In this document: one piece after another, positions 1 to 7,299 of the stretch | How the letters are laid out: each line of letters opens with the position of its first letter | How positions within the stretch are numbered: the stretch's first letter is position 1 | Assembly: GCA_035545855.1 (NCBI GenBank) | Contig: DASZXK010000157.1 | Coordinates: forward strand, 1 to 64,000 | Reading direction: 5' to 3' | Source: DASZVB01 sp035545855 | GTDB taxonomy: Bacteria; Myxococcota_A; Polyangia; Polyangiales; Polyangiaceae | Length of the DNA: 64,000 nucleotides | Notes under the pieces: generated by a model | What the model was told of the DNA's origin: nothing | Seen by the model: only the letters and a program-made list of their open reading frames with translations | Databases searched by the model: none | Position numbers and translations under genes: made by a program

Positions 1-424
1 TCGGCGCGCCGGCGTCGACGTGCTTCTCCTGCTCGTCGACCTTCTTGACGATGGAGGCGTCCGGCGGCGGCGCCTCCTTGTCTTTCGTCGCGACGGGCGT
101 GTCCGGGATCTTCTCCGGCGTCTGCTCGGCCTTCGGGGACGGCGCGCTCGCGGCCTCGTAGTGCTTCACGATGGGCGGCTTCTTCGCCCACATGTCGGGC
201 AGCTTCGCGCGCATCTTCTTCGAGCCGAGCTTCAGGAGCGGCACGTCATCCATGACGGGCTTCACCTCGATCGGCACGGGTTCGGCTTCCTGCGCGGTCC
301 TGTCCTCGATGTGCGTGGTGTTCTGCGCCGTCGCGAGGAGCAGGAACAGGCCGCCCTCCACCGTGACCGCGAGCGCTCCCGCGAGCACCAGCTCGGACGG
401 CAGGAAGCCTCGATCGGCGATCAT
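1..424 (-). CDS. TonB/TolA-like energy-transducer protein (C-terminus beyond window)
   Basis: Only the first ~141 codons are inside the window; the gene runs off the left edge. The protein starts MIADRGF, has one hydrophobic segment at about residues 10-32, then a Pro/Lys/Glu-rich periplasmic stretch (PVPIEVKP, KEAPPPDAS). This is the usual layout of TonB or TolA, which carry proton-motive energy from the inner-membrane motor to outer-membrane partners. The ATG at 422-424 overlaps the tolR stop (421-423) as ATGA, so it is translationally coupled to tolQ-tolR. The diagnostic C-terminal domain lies outside the window, so TonB, TolA or a periplasmic-binding variant cannot be told apart. Confidence 0.75.
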   Translation of the reverse strand, partial: MIADRGFLPSELVLAGALAVTVEGGLFLLLATAQNTTHIEDRTAQEAEPVPIEVKPVMDDVPLLKLGSKKMRAKLPDMWAKKPPIVKHYEAASAPSPKAEQTPEKIPDTPVATKDKEAPPPDASIVKKVDEQEKHVDAGAP

Positions 425-891
425 TTCTTCGGCTGGCTCGCGGGTGAGGCGGGCGGCTTCGCCCCGTCGTCGTCGGCGACTTCCTCGAGCTCCGGCTGGA
501 CGAGCAGATTCAAGGACTTCACGCCGCTCGCGCGGGCCGCGGCGACGACCTTCGCGACCACTCCGTAGCGCGCGTCCTTGTCCGCGCGGATGTAGAGCTC
601 GCTCTCCTTCTGGACGCGCTCGTTCTCCCGGAGCTCCGTCTCGATGGTCGCGGTCACGTCCCGCTCGCCGAAGAGGATCTTCTCGTCCTTCGTCACGGTG
701 ACGAGGAGGCGCGCGTCCTTCACGGGCGTGCTCGCCGCCTTCACCTCGGGGAGGTCGATGCGGAGTCCCGTGGTGAGGAGAGGCGCCGTGACCATGAACA
801 CGACGACGAGGACGAGCATGACGTCCACGAGCGGCGTGACGTTGATCGTCGAAAATCCGCCACGGCCGCGCCCGCGGATCTCGCCCGCCAT
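421..891 (-). CDS. tolR: TolR/ExbD-family proton-channel protein
   Basis: 156 residues, normal for ExbD/TolR. The N-terminus is basic and Gly/Arg-rich, followed by a single membrane helix at about residues 19-40. This contains NVTPLVDVMLVL, whose Asp23 matches the conserved membrane Asp that carries protons with TolQ/ExbB. The rest is a periplasmic domain with a YIRADKDARYG-type motif common to ExbD proteins. The ATG at 889-891 lies 2 bp after the tolQ stop, and an upstream extension would run into tolQ. The downstream TonB/TolA-like gene overlaps by 4 bp. Together with the Pal-like gene this supports a Tol-Pal role in outer-membrane constriction and integrity; an ExbBD-TonB uptake role is the alternative. 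Confidence 0.9.
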   Translation of the reverse strand: MAGEIRGRGRGGFSTINVTPLVDVMLVLVVVFMVTAPLLTTGLRIDLPEVKAASTPVKDARLLVTVTKDEKILFGERDVTATIETELRENERVQKESELYIRADKDARYGVVAKVVAAARASGVKSLNLLVQPELEEVADDDGAKPPASPASQPKK

Positions 892-893
892 GC

Positions 894-1604
894 TCAGTAC
901 CCCGCGGCGCGCGGATGTTCGGAGGGGCGGACGAGCGGCACCGCACCGGTCGGGCCGCCGGGGTTCGCGGCCATGGTCTCCACCCACGTCTCGCTCGAGG
1001 CGCTGAGCTCGGAGAGGAAGTCCCCGATGCGCTTGTCGACGTAGTTGTACCCGATGGTCGCCGGGATCGCCGCGACGAGACCGACCGCCGTCGCGATGAG
1101 GGCCTCACCGATCGCCGGCGCGACGACCGGGAGCGAGGCGCTCTTCTCCACGCCGATCTTGATGAACGCGTTCATGATGCCCCACACCGTGCCGAAGAGA
1201 CCGACGAACGGCGACGCGCTCGCGATGCTCGCGAGCGTCGGCATGAGGCTCGAGGCGCGCTGCTCTTCCGTCGCGATCGCGCGGCGGGCGACGGCCTTCA
1301 GGAGCTCGGCGGAGAGGTTCTGCTGGTGATGGCGCTTCGCGAGCTCCATCACGATGCGAGCGCCGGGTGCGTCCTCGTGACGGAGCGCGAGCTGGATGAG
1401 ATCGTTCGCGTTCGTGATGGTGTCCGCCTCGCGCTCGAAGTCCCGGTTCCGCGCCCGGAGGCGGTTCACCTGGAGCGTCTTCAAGAACCAGATGATCCAC
1501 ACGGCGAGGGACGCGCCGAGGAGGAGCAGGAGCACGACGAGCACCGGGCCCGACGCACCGAACATGAGCTGAAGGGGATCGATCTCCTTGGGCTCGGGCT
1601 TCAT
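894..1604 (-). CDS. tolQ: TolQ/ExbB-family motor protein
   Basis: 236 residues with three hydrophobic segments: about 18-42, 128-152 (SPFVGLFGTVWGIMNAF, the highly conserved TolQ/ExbB signature) and 166-196 (IGEALIATAVGLVAAIP). These are the MotA/TolQ/ExbB channel helices, which form the pentameric stator that powers TolR and TolA/TonB with the proton gradient. The start MKPEPKEIDP gives a short periplasmic N-terminus as in the family. It is the second gene of the leftward operon, about 37 bp downstream of the Pal-like gene. The C-terminal ~25 residues are Pro/Gly-rich and look like an unstructured cytoplasmic tail. Confidence 0.92.
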   Translation of the reverse strand: MKPEPKEIDPLQLMFGASGPVLVVLLLLLGASLAVWIIWFLKTLQVNRLRARNRDFEREADTITNANDLIQLALRHEDAPGARIVMELAKRHHQQNLSAELLKAVARRAIATEEQRASSLMPTLASIASASPFVGLFGTVWGIMNAFIKIGVEKSASLPVVAPAIGEALIATAVGLVAAIPATIGYNYVDKRIGDFLSELSASSETWVETMAANPGGPTGAVPLVRPSEHPRAAGY

Positions 1605-1641
1605 GCGGGCTCTCTCCCTGCTCCTCCGGTCGCGCCGCGGC

Positions 1642-2178
1642 TCAGCTCGCGAGCACGATGTCGACGCGGCGGTCCTTCGACCAGCCCGCCTCGTCCGTTC
1701 CCGTCGCGTCCATCTCTCCGCGGGACGTGGTCGTCGCCTGCGCGTCGGGCAGGCCGACGGAAACCAGCGTCTTCTTCACGTTCTCGGAGCGCTTGCCGCC
1801 GAGGACCATGTTGTACTCCTCCTCGCCGCGCGGGTCGGCGTGGCCGACGAGGCTCATCTTCCGGCCCTTCAGCGGCCCGTCCGTGAAGCACTTCGCGAGC
1901 TTGGTGAGGACGGCCTTCGCCGCAGGCTGGACGTTCGCGGAATCGTAGTCGAAGAACGCCTCGGCATCGGTGATCCCGCAGGCCTTCCTGATCTCGTCGG
2001 AGATGTTGATCTGGCCCTTGGTCGCGTCGTCGTCCGGCTTCTCCGTGGAGGCGGTCGGCGTCGGGGCGGCCGCGGGGGCGACCGTCGGACCCGTCGGGGC
2101 CGCCGGGGGCGGCTTCTGCTCGGAGCCGCAAGCCACGGCGAGACCGAGGACCACGAGACAGTTTGCAAGCTTTGCCAT
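1642..2178 (-). CDS. pal: Pal-like peptidoglycan-associated lipoprotein (OmpA domain)
   Basis: 178 residues. A lipoprotein signal ends in the lipobox LAVAC (Cys17), then a Pro/Ala/Thr linker to about residue 60. An OmpA-like domain follows, containing FFDYDSANVQP, GHADPRG and NMVLGGKRSENV, where the Asp and Arg are the usual peptidoglycan-binding pair. Pal anchors the outer membrane to the wall and is pulled by TolA. The ATG at 2178 has a GGAGA ribosome site about 9 bp upstream; in-frame ATGs further upstream (2197 and above) lack one and would spoil the signal peptide. It leads the tolQ-tolR-tonB/tolA-like operon. Pal is last in the E. coli order but first here. Confidence 0.88.
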   Translation of the reverse strand: MAKLANCLVVLGLAVACGSEQKPPPAAPTGPTVAPAAAPTPTASTEKPDDDATKGQINISDEIRKACGITDAEAFFDYDSANVQPAAKAVLTKLAKCFTDGPLKGRKMSLVGHADPRGEEEYNMVLGGKRSENVKKTLVSVGLPDAQATTTSRGEMDATGTDEAGWSKDRRVDIVLAS

Positions 2179-2291
2179 GTTCGATTCTCCGTTCATGAAT
2201 TCCCGGCGAGCCCTCGCTCGTGGGCGAGGCTCACCGTCCGGTGCGCGGGTCATAGCGTGATTCTCGCGGCGAGGTCGAAAGTTATCGACCA

Positions 2292-2316
2292 GGGGAGCGC
2301 TCTCCCCGCATTTTTT
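2292..2316 (+). terminator. intrinsic-terminator-like hairpin with T tract
   Basis: GGGGAG (2292-2297), loop CGCT, CTCCCC (2302-2307), then six T residues at 2311-2316. It has full intrinsic-terminator form on the plus strand, yet both flanking genes are on the minus strand, so it has no obvious gene to end. It lies about 115 bp upstream of the Pal start. Confidence 0.4.
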
Positions 2317-2447
2317 CGGGGGGAACGTATATCAGGCGCTTTCGATTCCTCATTTTCGCCGCGGAAGCGAGCGTCGGGCCGGGGCCGGTGTGTCGTGACT
2401 GCGCGCCGTGGTGCAACCGTACTGGATCCTGCGCGTGACCGTTCGCT

Positions 2448-2483
2448 GGTCACTTCATCGCGAACGGGTCACTTCATCGCGAA
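2448..2483. repeat. 17-bp direct repeat covering the end of the 2469-2789 gene
   Basis: GGTCACTTCATCGCGAA occurs at 2448-2464 and again at 2467-2483. On the coding strand the unit is the last codons and stop (F-A-M-K-stop) of the short membrane protein, so the extreme 3' end of that gene has been duplicated once just downstream of itself. Confidence 0.85.
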
Positions 2484-2789
2484 GAAGAGCCAGAGCGAGC
2501 CGCCGAGGAAGAACAGAATGAGGACGACGCTCACCGCGCCCGAATGGTTCCGGGCGGGAGTCGATCGTTCCGTCTCGAGGCTCGCGACCGCGAGGAGCGC
2601 GATGGCCTTCAGGCGCTTGTCGGCGGCGGCGCCGCGGACGTGGTCGCCGGCCATGCCGCGATAGCGAACCGCGGCTTCGAGAAGGCGATCCGTGGCGCGG
2701 CAGTGCTCGATGAACGCGCCGTGCGCCGCCTCGTCGTCCCAGGCGTCGAGGACCTTCTTCCAGAGTGCCTCGAGGACCGCGTCGCTCAT
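2469..2789 (-). CDS. small tail-anchored membrane protein, unknown function
   Basis: 106 residues starting MSDAVLEAL. The first ~80 residues are helical and charged (KKVLDAWDDEAAH, RATDRLLEAAVRY), resembling a short helical-repeat or TPR-adjacent region. Residues about 84-104 (SVVLILFFLGGSLWLFF) form one C-terminal membrane helix that ends almost at the stop codon, so the protein is probably tail-anchored with its helical part in the cytoplasm. The ATG at 2787-2789 overlaps the stop of the Cys-rich gene upstream by 4 bp (ATGA), marking it as third gene of a coupled operon. I recognise no family. Confidence 0.75.
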   Translation of the reverse strand: MSDAVLEALWKKVLDAWDDEAAHGAFIEHCRATDRLLEAAVRYRGMAGDHVRGAAADKRLKAIALLAVASLETERSTPARNHSGAVSVVLILFFLGGSLWLFFAMK

Positions 2790-3241
2790 CTTCCGACGGA
2801 GATGCCGAGCTCCCGCGAGAGCCGCGCCGTGATCTCGAAGTACGTGGAGCGGTCGTACGGCACGTTCAGGAGGTGGAAATCCTTCCCCGAGAGGCCGACG
2901 CAGCCGAAGCAGTACGTGCAGTCCGTGAGGGACACGCAGCGGACGAGGTACGAGCAGCGAACGGAGGTCTCCGTCTCGATGCAGTGGTTGCACGCGACGA
3001 GGCCGCGGGAGAACCGGCAATGCGAGCAGTCCGTGCAGAGCGAGCAGCGGACGCAGTAGTGGCACCGACAGAGCCGCTCGGAGTCCCTGCAGAAGGTGGA
3101 ACCCTGACAGGCGCGACACCCGGCGCATTCCACGCACTGCTCGTTCGAGGCGCCGTCTCCGAGGCTCCGGAGGAGCGCGCGGAACTCCTCCTCGAAGTCG
3201 AGGGCGCTCGGTGCGCCGCCGGGAGCTCCGGAGCGGTTCAC
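2786..3241 (-). CDS. 19-cysteine small protein with CxxC ladder, unknown function
   Basis: 151 residues starting at a GTG. After an acidic N-terminus (LDFEEEFRALL) comes a dense ladder of 19 cysteines from about residue 36 to 115, mostly as CxxC or CxC pairs (CVECAGCRAC, CRCHYCVRCSLC, CTDCSHC, CTYCFGC). A Cys-free C-terminal helix follows (DFHLLNVPYDRSTYF). There is no signal peptide, so it is probably cytoplasmic and binds zinc or another metal. The regular spacing suggests a right-handed ladder or serial zinc knuckles. The GTG overlaps the upstream gene's stop (GTGA) and the stop overlaps the downstream ATG, so all three genes are coupled. Similar short Cys-rich proteins occur, to my recollection, in other myxobacteria with no settled function. 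Confidence 0.8.
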   Translation of the reverse strand: MNRSGAPGGAPSALDFEEEFRALLRSLGDGASNEQCVECAGCRACQGSTFCRDSERLCRCHYCVRCSLCTDCSHCRFSRGLVACNHCIETETSVRCSYLVRCVSLTDCTYCFGCVGLSGKDFHLLNVPYDRSTYFEITARLSRELGISVGR

Positions 3242-3843
3242 GACCGGAGCGAGCGCCGGAGATCCGCGGCGAGCGCCCGGATCGCGGGCTCGTCGGCGTG
3301 TTCCTCCAGGCGGCGAAGTCGTTGGTCCAGCACGGGGCGCTTGATGGGCGGTTCGTCCGCGAGCAGGCGCTTCATCGCGACGAGGCTGTCGTGCGCGCGC
3401 GTTTCGTCGAAGTGCTCGAGGAGCTGAAGGTGAACGGCCTGCTCGTCCGGGAGCGCGAAGCCCTTGCTCAGGAACTCCTCCGTCGCGCGCGAGATGGCGC
3501 CGCGCCCGTCGCTCTGCATCACCCGGTGGAGGAGCTTCTCGCGCTCGCGCTCGCGGTCGTCGGCGAGCGCCGTCCCGAGGCGCACGATGCGCGCCGCCCG
3601 TCGAGGCGGCTCCGTCGCCTTCGGCTCCGAGGCGAGCTCGGGCTCCGCTTCGGGGACCGCCGTGGGCTGCTTCTTCGGAACGGCGGACGCGGCGATCGTC
3701 CGCTTCGGGATCTTGGCGAGGAGGGGCGAGTCTGGCCGGCGGGCGGCAATGCGGACCAGCTCGGGCCGCTCGGATTTCTCGGATTTTCGCTGCTTTCGGC
3801 GGCGTCCGCCGCCCCAGCCGGAACGCTTGCGCTGGTCATCCAT
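3238..3843 (-). CDS. basic N-terminus protein, unknown function, first gene of 3-gene operon
   Basis: 201 residues from the ATG at 3843 (MDDQRKRSGWGGG), which has GGGAG about 7 bp upstream. Residues 3-35 are strongly basic (GGGRRRKQRKSEKSER). A disordered Pro/Ala/Glu stretch to about residue 90 follows, then a helical charged domain to the end (DDREREREKLLHRVM, LRRLEEHADEPAIRALAADLRRSL). No membrane segment and no motif I can name. The basic N-terminus could bind nucleic acid or acidic lipid, but this is inference. Its stop overlaps the GTG of the 19-Cys gene, so it leads the operon 3843 to 2469. Confidence 0.75.
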   Translation of the reverse strand: MDDQRKRSGWGGGRRRKQRKSEKSERPELVRIAARRPDSPLLAKIPKRTIAASAVPKKQPTAVPEAEPELASEPKATEPPRRAARIVRLGTALADDREREREKLLHRVMQSDGRGAISRATEEFLSKGFALPDEQAVHLQLLEHFDETRAHDSLVAMKRLLADEPPIKRPVLDQRLRRLEEHADEPAIRALAADLRRSLRS

Positions 3844-4031
3844 GATAAGGCTCCCGCTCGCTACGCGGCGCGTCGACACCTCTGTCCCGCTTGGATTTCC
3901 ACCCGTCGCGAATGAACGCGGACGCTAGGCGTGGCCCCGAGGAAACCCGAACGTTCCCGGTTCGCATACCACAGAGGCCTTCCCGCCGAGGAAAAAAGCG
4001 ACGGCGGATGGTAACGTCCCTCGCCGGGTCC

Positions 4032-4088
4032 GTCGCGGTCGTGATCGCGACCGGGCCTGCAGGAAGGTTCGCGGTCGCGTTCGCGACC
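4032..4088. promoter_or_regulatory. two GTCGCG/CGCGAC inverted repeats upstream of ilvE
   Basis: The same half-site pair occurs twice: GTCGCG at 4032-4037 with CGCGAC at 4046-4051, and GTCGCG at 4074-4079 with CGCGAC at 4082-4087. The second pair extends to a 7+7 palindrome (GGTCGCG TT CGCGACC, 4073-4088). Dyad centres are about 39 bp apart and the last ends 20 bp before the ATG. They could be paired operator sites or an RNA structure. High G+C makes chance dyads common, so confidence is limited. Confidence 0.4.
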
Positions 4089-4107
4089 ACGGAGCGAGCT
4101 TCGAATC

Positions 4108-5031
4108 ATGGTCGAGCACGGCACGAACTACTGGAGAGACGGCGAGATCCGGTCCTGGGCGGAAGCGTCCCCCATCTCCCTCCTCACGCACACGCTCCAC
4201 TACGGTCTCGGAGCCTTCGAGGGCGTCCGGGCGTATCGCCGGGCGGGGGGCGAAACGGCGATTTTCCGGCTCGAGGAGCACACCGAGCGGCTGTTCGCCT
4301 CGGCGCGACTCGCCTTCCTCGAACCGCGGGTGACGAAGGACCAGGTGTCGGCCGCCTGCGCGGAGGTGCTCCGCCGGAACGGGATGCCGGAGGCGTATCT
4401 TCGTCCGCTCGTGATCCTCGGGGAGGGCGCGATGGGCCTCCTCCCGACCGACAACCCCGTCGAGACGTACGTGATGGCCTGGGTCTGGGGCGCGTACCTC
4501 GGGGCGGAAGGGCTCGAGAAGGGCATCCGCTGCAAGGTCTCGTCATTCAGCCGTCACTCGGTGCAGTCGTCGCTGTCACGCGGGAAGATCATCGGCGGCT
4601 ACGTGAACTCCACGCTCGCGAAGCAAGAGGCGAAATTCGGCGGGTACGACGAGGCGATCCTCCTCGACGTGAACGGCTACGTGAGTGAAGGCTCGGGCGA
4701 GAACGTGTTCATCGTGAACGGCTCGCGGATCTCGACGCCGCCGCTCTCGTCTTCCATTCTCCCCGGCATCACGCGGGACACGGTGATGACGCTGGCGCGA
4801 GAGGAGGGGTACGTCGTCGTCGAGGAGCTCCTCACGCGGGATGCCGTCTACCTCGCCGACGAGATGTTCCTCACGGGCACGGCGGCGGAGATCACGCCCG
4901 TGCGGGAGCTCGACAACCGGAAGATCGGCGGCGGCTCGCGCGGGCCGGTGACGAAGGCGCTTCAGGAACGGTATTTCGACGTCGTCCGCGGCAAGGACGA
5001 TTCTCATCCCGAGTGGCTCACCCGCGTCTGA
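4108..5031 (+). CDS. ilvE: branched-chain amino acid aminotransferase (class IV, PLP)
   Basis: 307 residues, typical length. Class-IV aminotransferase that interconverts Leu/Ile/Val with their 2-oxo acids using glutamate. Clear IlvE signatures are visible: HYGLGAFEGVRAY near residues 31-43, PLP lysine K160 in SRGKIIGGYVNS, then LDVNGYVSEGSGENVFIV, and the phosphate-binding ILPGITRDTVM. A GGAGCGAG ribosome site precedes the ATG by about 9 bp. It is a single gene with paired inverted repeats in its leader. The next gene starts at a GTG inside its last codons. Close relatives include D-amino acid and aminodeoxychorismate lyase enzymes, but the EGSGEN and GGYVNS motifs favour IlvE. Confidence 0.92.
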   Translation: MVEHGTNYWRDGEIRSWAEASPISLLTHTLHYGLGAFEGVRAYRRAGGETAIFRLEEHTERLFASARLAFLEPRVTKDQVSAACAEVLRRNGMPEAYLRPLVILGEGAMGLLPTDNPVETYVMAWVWGAYLGAEGLEKGIRCKVSSFSRHSVQSSLSRGKIIGGYVNSTLAKQEAKFGGYDEAILLDVNGYVSEGSGENVFIVNGSRISTPPLSSSILPGITRDTVMTLAREEGYVVVEELLTRDAVYLADEMFLTGTAAEITPVRELDNRKIGGGSRGPVTKALQERYFDVVRGKDDSHPEWLTRV

Positions 5032-5648
5032 TCCGAAGAGCCGCGTTCCTCTCCGCGTGCGCCGCCTTCGCCTGCGCCGGGGCGCCTCCGCCTCGACCCG
5101 CCGCGAAGACGTCGCCCCCGCCGCCCGCGCCCGCGCTGGACGATCGCGGCTTCGGCGTCGTGGATTCGGCTCGCTTCTTCGTCTCATTTCCGCTCCCCCA
5201 CCGGAGCGAGTGGCGCGTGGACGACGCGAGCGGTCGCTGGCTCGTCGCGACGCACCTCGAATCGAAGTCCGTGCTCCTCGCCCGGAGCTGGCACGAGGGC
5301 TCCGTGATGTCTCCTGCCACCTGCGAGGCGATCGCCCGTCCGTGGCGAAAGGACCTGTTCGGCGCCGATCCCTCCGCGCTCGTCGAACGCCGGCCCCTCG
5401 CCGCACCGGAGGGGTACGTGGGCGAGGTCGGGTACTCGGTGCGAAAGACGTCGGAGGCGTTCGGCGGAGTCGCGATCTTCGTGGCTGCGAAGGTTCGACG
5501 GTGCCTCGTCCTCGCCTACGTGACGCGCGCCGACGGCGAAGGCGCAGCGAGCACCATCGCGGACCGGCTCGCGCTCGTCACGGCGCGCGTCTTCGCTCGC
5601 ACGACCGAGCGCACCGTCGACGACCGCGTGCCCGGGCCGGCTCGCTGA
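5013..5648 (+). CDS. putative lipoprotein/secreted protein, unknown function
   Basis: 211 residues from a GTG that overlaps the end of ilvE by 19 bp. The N-terminus MAHPRLIRRAAFLSACAAFACAG is a short signal with a lipobox-like LSAC at Cys16 (a second Cys at 21 is possible), then a Pro/Ala linker. The rest is a soluble domain of about 165 residues with alternating strands (FFVSFPLPH, WLVATHLESKSVLLARSW, VGEVGYSVRK, AIFVAAKVRRCLVLAYVTR) and two Cys that could pair. I recognise no family. The overlap suggests co-transcription with ilvE but no shared function is evident. Confidence 0.65.
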   Translation: MAHPRLIRRAAFLSACAAFACAGAPPPRPAAKTSPPPPAPALDDRGFGVVDSARFFVSFPLPHRSEWRVDDASGRWLVATHLESKSVLLARSWHEGSVMSPATCEAIARPWRKDLFGADPSALVERRPLAAPEGYVGEVGYSVRKTSEAFGGVAIFVAAKVRRCLVLAYVTRADGEGAASTIADRLALVTARVFARTTERTVDDRVPGPAR

Positions 5649-5661
5649 TTCGTCGCGCGCG

Positions 5662-7251
5662 TCACTTCCTCGCTCGACTCACCCGGCTCCAGTCGACGAA
5701 CGAGGTCCCGCGTCTCGCGTAGAAGGGAACGCCGCGGTACGTGAACCGCTCGTAGTCGCCGAGGGCACGTCCGGGCGGCACCACGACGGAGATCTCCGGG
5801 TGACGCTCCGCGAAGACGAGCGGCGTGTCCTCCTTGTTGTGGCCGGCGCCCGGAAAGCCTCGCCAGCATCGCGCGTCCGGAGGCACGCGCTCCCGCACCG
5901 GCTCTCTTGCCACGAGCGGTTCGATCTTGCCGAGGAGATCGACGCCCCCGGCGTGCGAGAAGTAGACGGTCGCCCCGGCCGCGCAGACGGCGACTCGCGC
6001 TCCGGAGCGTGCGAAGTCGCGGATGAGCTCACCCTGATAGGCGAAGGCCTCCACGAGCGTGTCCCTCGGCGCACCGCCGCGGGGGTCGAGGAACGTGCGG
6101 AGCCCGTCGAGTGCCGGCCCTGCGGCGACGACCATCGCGACCGCCGATCCGACGAACGCCGACACCCGCCCGGCGGGAAGCGCGAGCGCGACGATCGAGA
6201 GACCGAAGACGAGGAACGGCGTTCCCATCGCCGTGAAGCGATCGAGGCCGAATGCCGCGACGAGATCTCCGCCGTTGTGGACGCTGTAGAAGAGGGTGAG
6301 CCCGTACGGGAGAAGGGCGATCGCCGCCAGGCGGCCGACGGCTCGCGACCGCCGGAGCACTAAGACCAGCCCGGGCACGACCGCGAGAGCGAGCAAGAGT
6401 ACCGGGGCGAGCGCGAGGAACATGCCCTGCTCGAGACGAGGGCGAAGCGGCCAGCCCGTCGCCTTCAGGTAGTACGTGTTCGGCAGCCACTGTCCGAAGT
6501 AGAGGAACCGCGCCACGAACGACGCCGCCATCATGACGGAGGCGATCGACAGCGCCCGGGCCACGCCGCGAGCGCCGCCGCCGCGGAGAAAGACGAGCAC
6601 GACGGCCGCGGCACACGGCAGGACGGCGTCCATCCGCGTCCAGAACGCGAGGCCCACGAGGACGCCGACGCGGCCGACGGGGACGGGTCCGTCCACGGCG
6701 AGAGCGTCCACGAACGCGGCGAACGCGAACCACGTGGCGAGCGCCGTCTCGAAGCCGATCGCCGCGCAGTGGCAGAGGACGACGCACCCCGAAGCGGAGA
6801 CGAGGACCGAGAGCGCGACCCTTCCGGCCGTTGGATTCTCCACGGAGAGGAGCGACAGGGCCCGGCGGAGCCCGCGCCCGTACGCGTGAGCGAGCGCGAC
6901 GAGGACGGCCGCGTTCACCGCGACGAGCCAGAGGCCGAGGTCCGTCTCGCGAAACCCGGGGAGCGCGTGCACGACGGCCAGCACGGCGACCCAGAGCGGG
7001 TTCGAGAAGCCCTCGACCTTCGGCGCTTCCGGAAACCAGCGGAGGCCTCCACCCTGGAGGAAGGTCCGCGCGAAATCCGCGGAGATGTAGACGTCGTCCG
7101 CCACACCCCAGAACCGGCCCCGCGGCGTCTCGAGCTCGTAGCCCCAGAAGGCGCGGAGCAGCGCCGCGAGCCAGAGGGCTCCGACACCCGTGGCGATGAC
7201 CGCGGCGGGGTCGCCGAGGAGCCGCGCGCGGAGCGAACGTGCCGCGGGCAT
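5662..7251 (-). CDS. GT-C-type multi-pass glycosyltransferase-like membrane protein
   Basis: 529 residues with about ten hydrophobic segments in the first ~400. After TM1 comes an acidic loop VADDVYISADFARTFLQGGG and PKVEGFSNPLWV. This layout (DD-x-YIS followed by EG[FY][ST]NPLW) is seen in GT-C glycosyltransferases that use polyprenyl-phosphate sugars, including arabinofuranosyl- and mannosyltransferase-like proteins, where the first-loop acidic pair is catalytic. The C-terminal ~130 residues form an extracytoplasmic domain. ATG at 7251. It lies alone between a convergent lipoprotein gene and the PpiD-like gene. Sugar and acceptor are unknown; cell-surface glycan or protein glycosylation is inference. 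Confidence 0.7.
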   Translation of the reverse strand: MPAARSLRARLLGDPAAVIATGVGALWLAALLRAFWGYELETPRGRFWGVADDVYISADFARTFLQGGGLRWFPEAPKVEGFSNPLWVAVLAVVHALPGFRETDLGLWLVAVNAAVLVALAHAYGRGLRRALSLLSVENPTAGRVALSVLVSASGCVVLCHCAAIGFETALATWFAFAAFVDALAVDGPVPVGRVGVLVGLAFWTRMDAVLPCAAAVVLVFLRGGGARGVARALSIASVMMAASFVARFLYFGQWLPNTYYLKATGWPLRPRLEQGMFLALAPVLLLALAVVPGLVLVLRRSRAVGRLAAIALLPYGLTLFYSVHNGGDLVAAFGLDRFTAMGTPFLVFGLSIVALALPAGRVSAFVGSAVAMVVAAGPALDGLRTFLDPRGGAPRDTLVEAFAYQGELIRDFARSGARVAVCAAGATVYFSHAGGVDLLGKIEPLVAREPVRERVPPDARCWRGFPGAGHNKEDTPLVFAERHPEISVVVPPGRALGDYERFTYRGVPFYARRGTSFVDWSRVSRARK

Positions 7252-7299
7252 TAGTCCCCCCTCTCTCGGATTCGCCGGCTCGAATCCCGAGGCCGGCCC

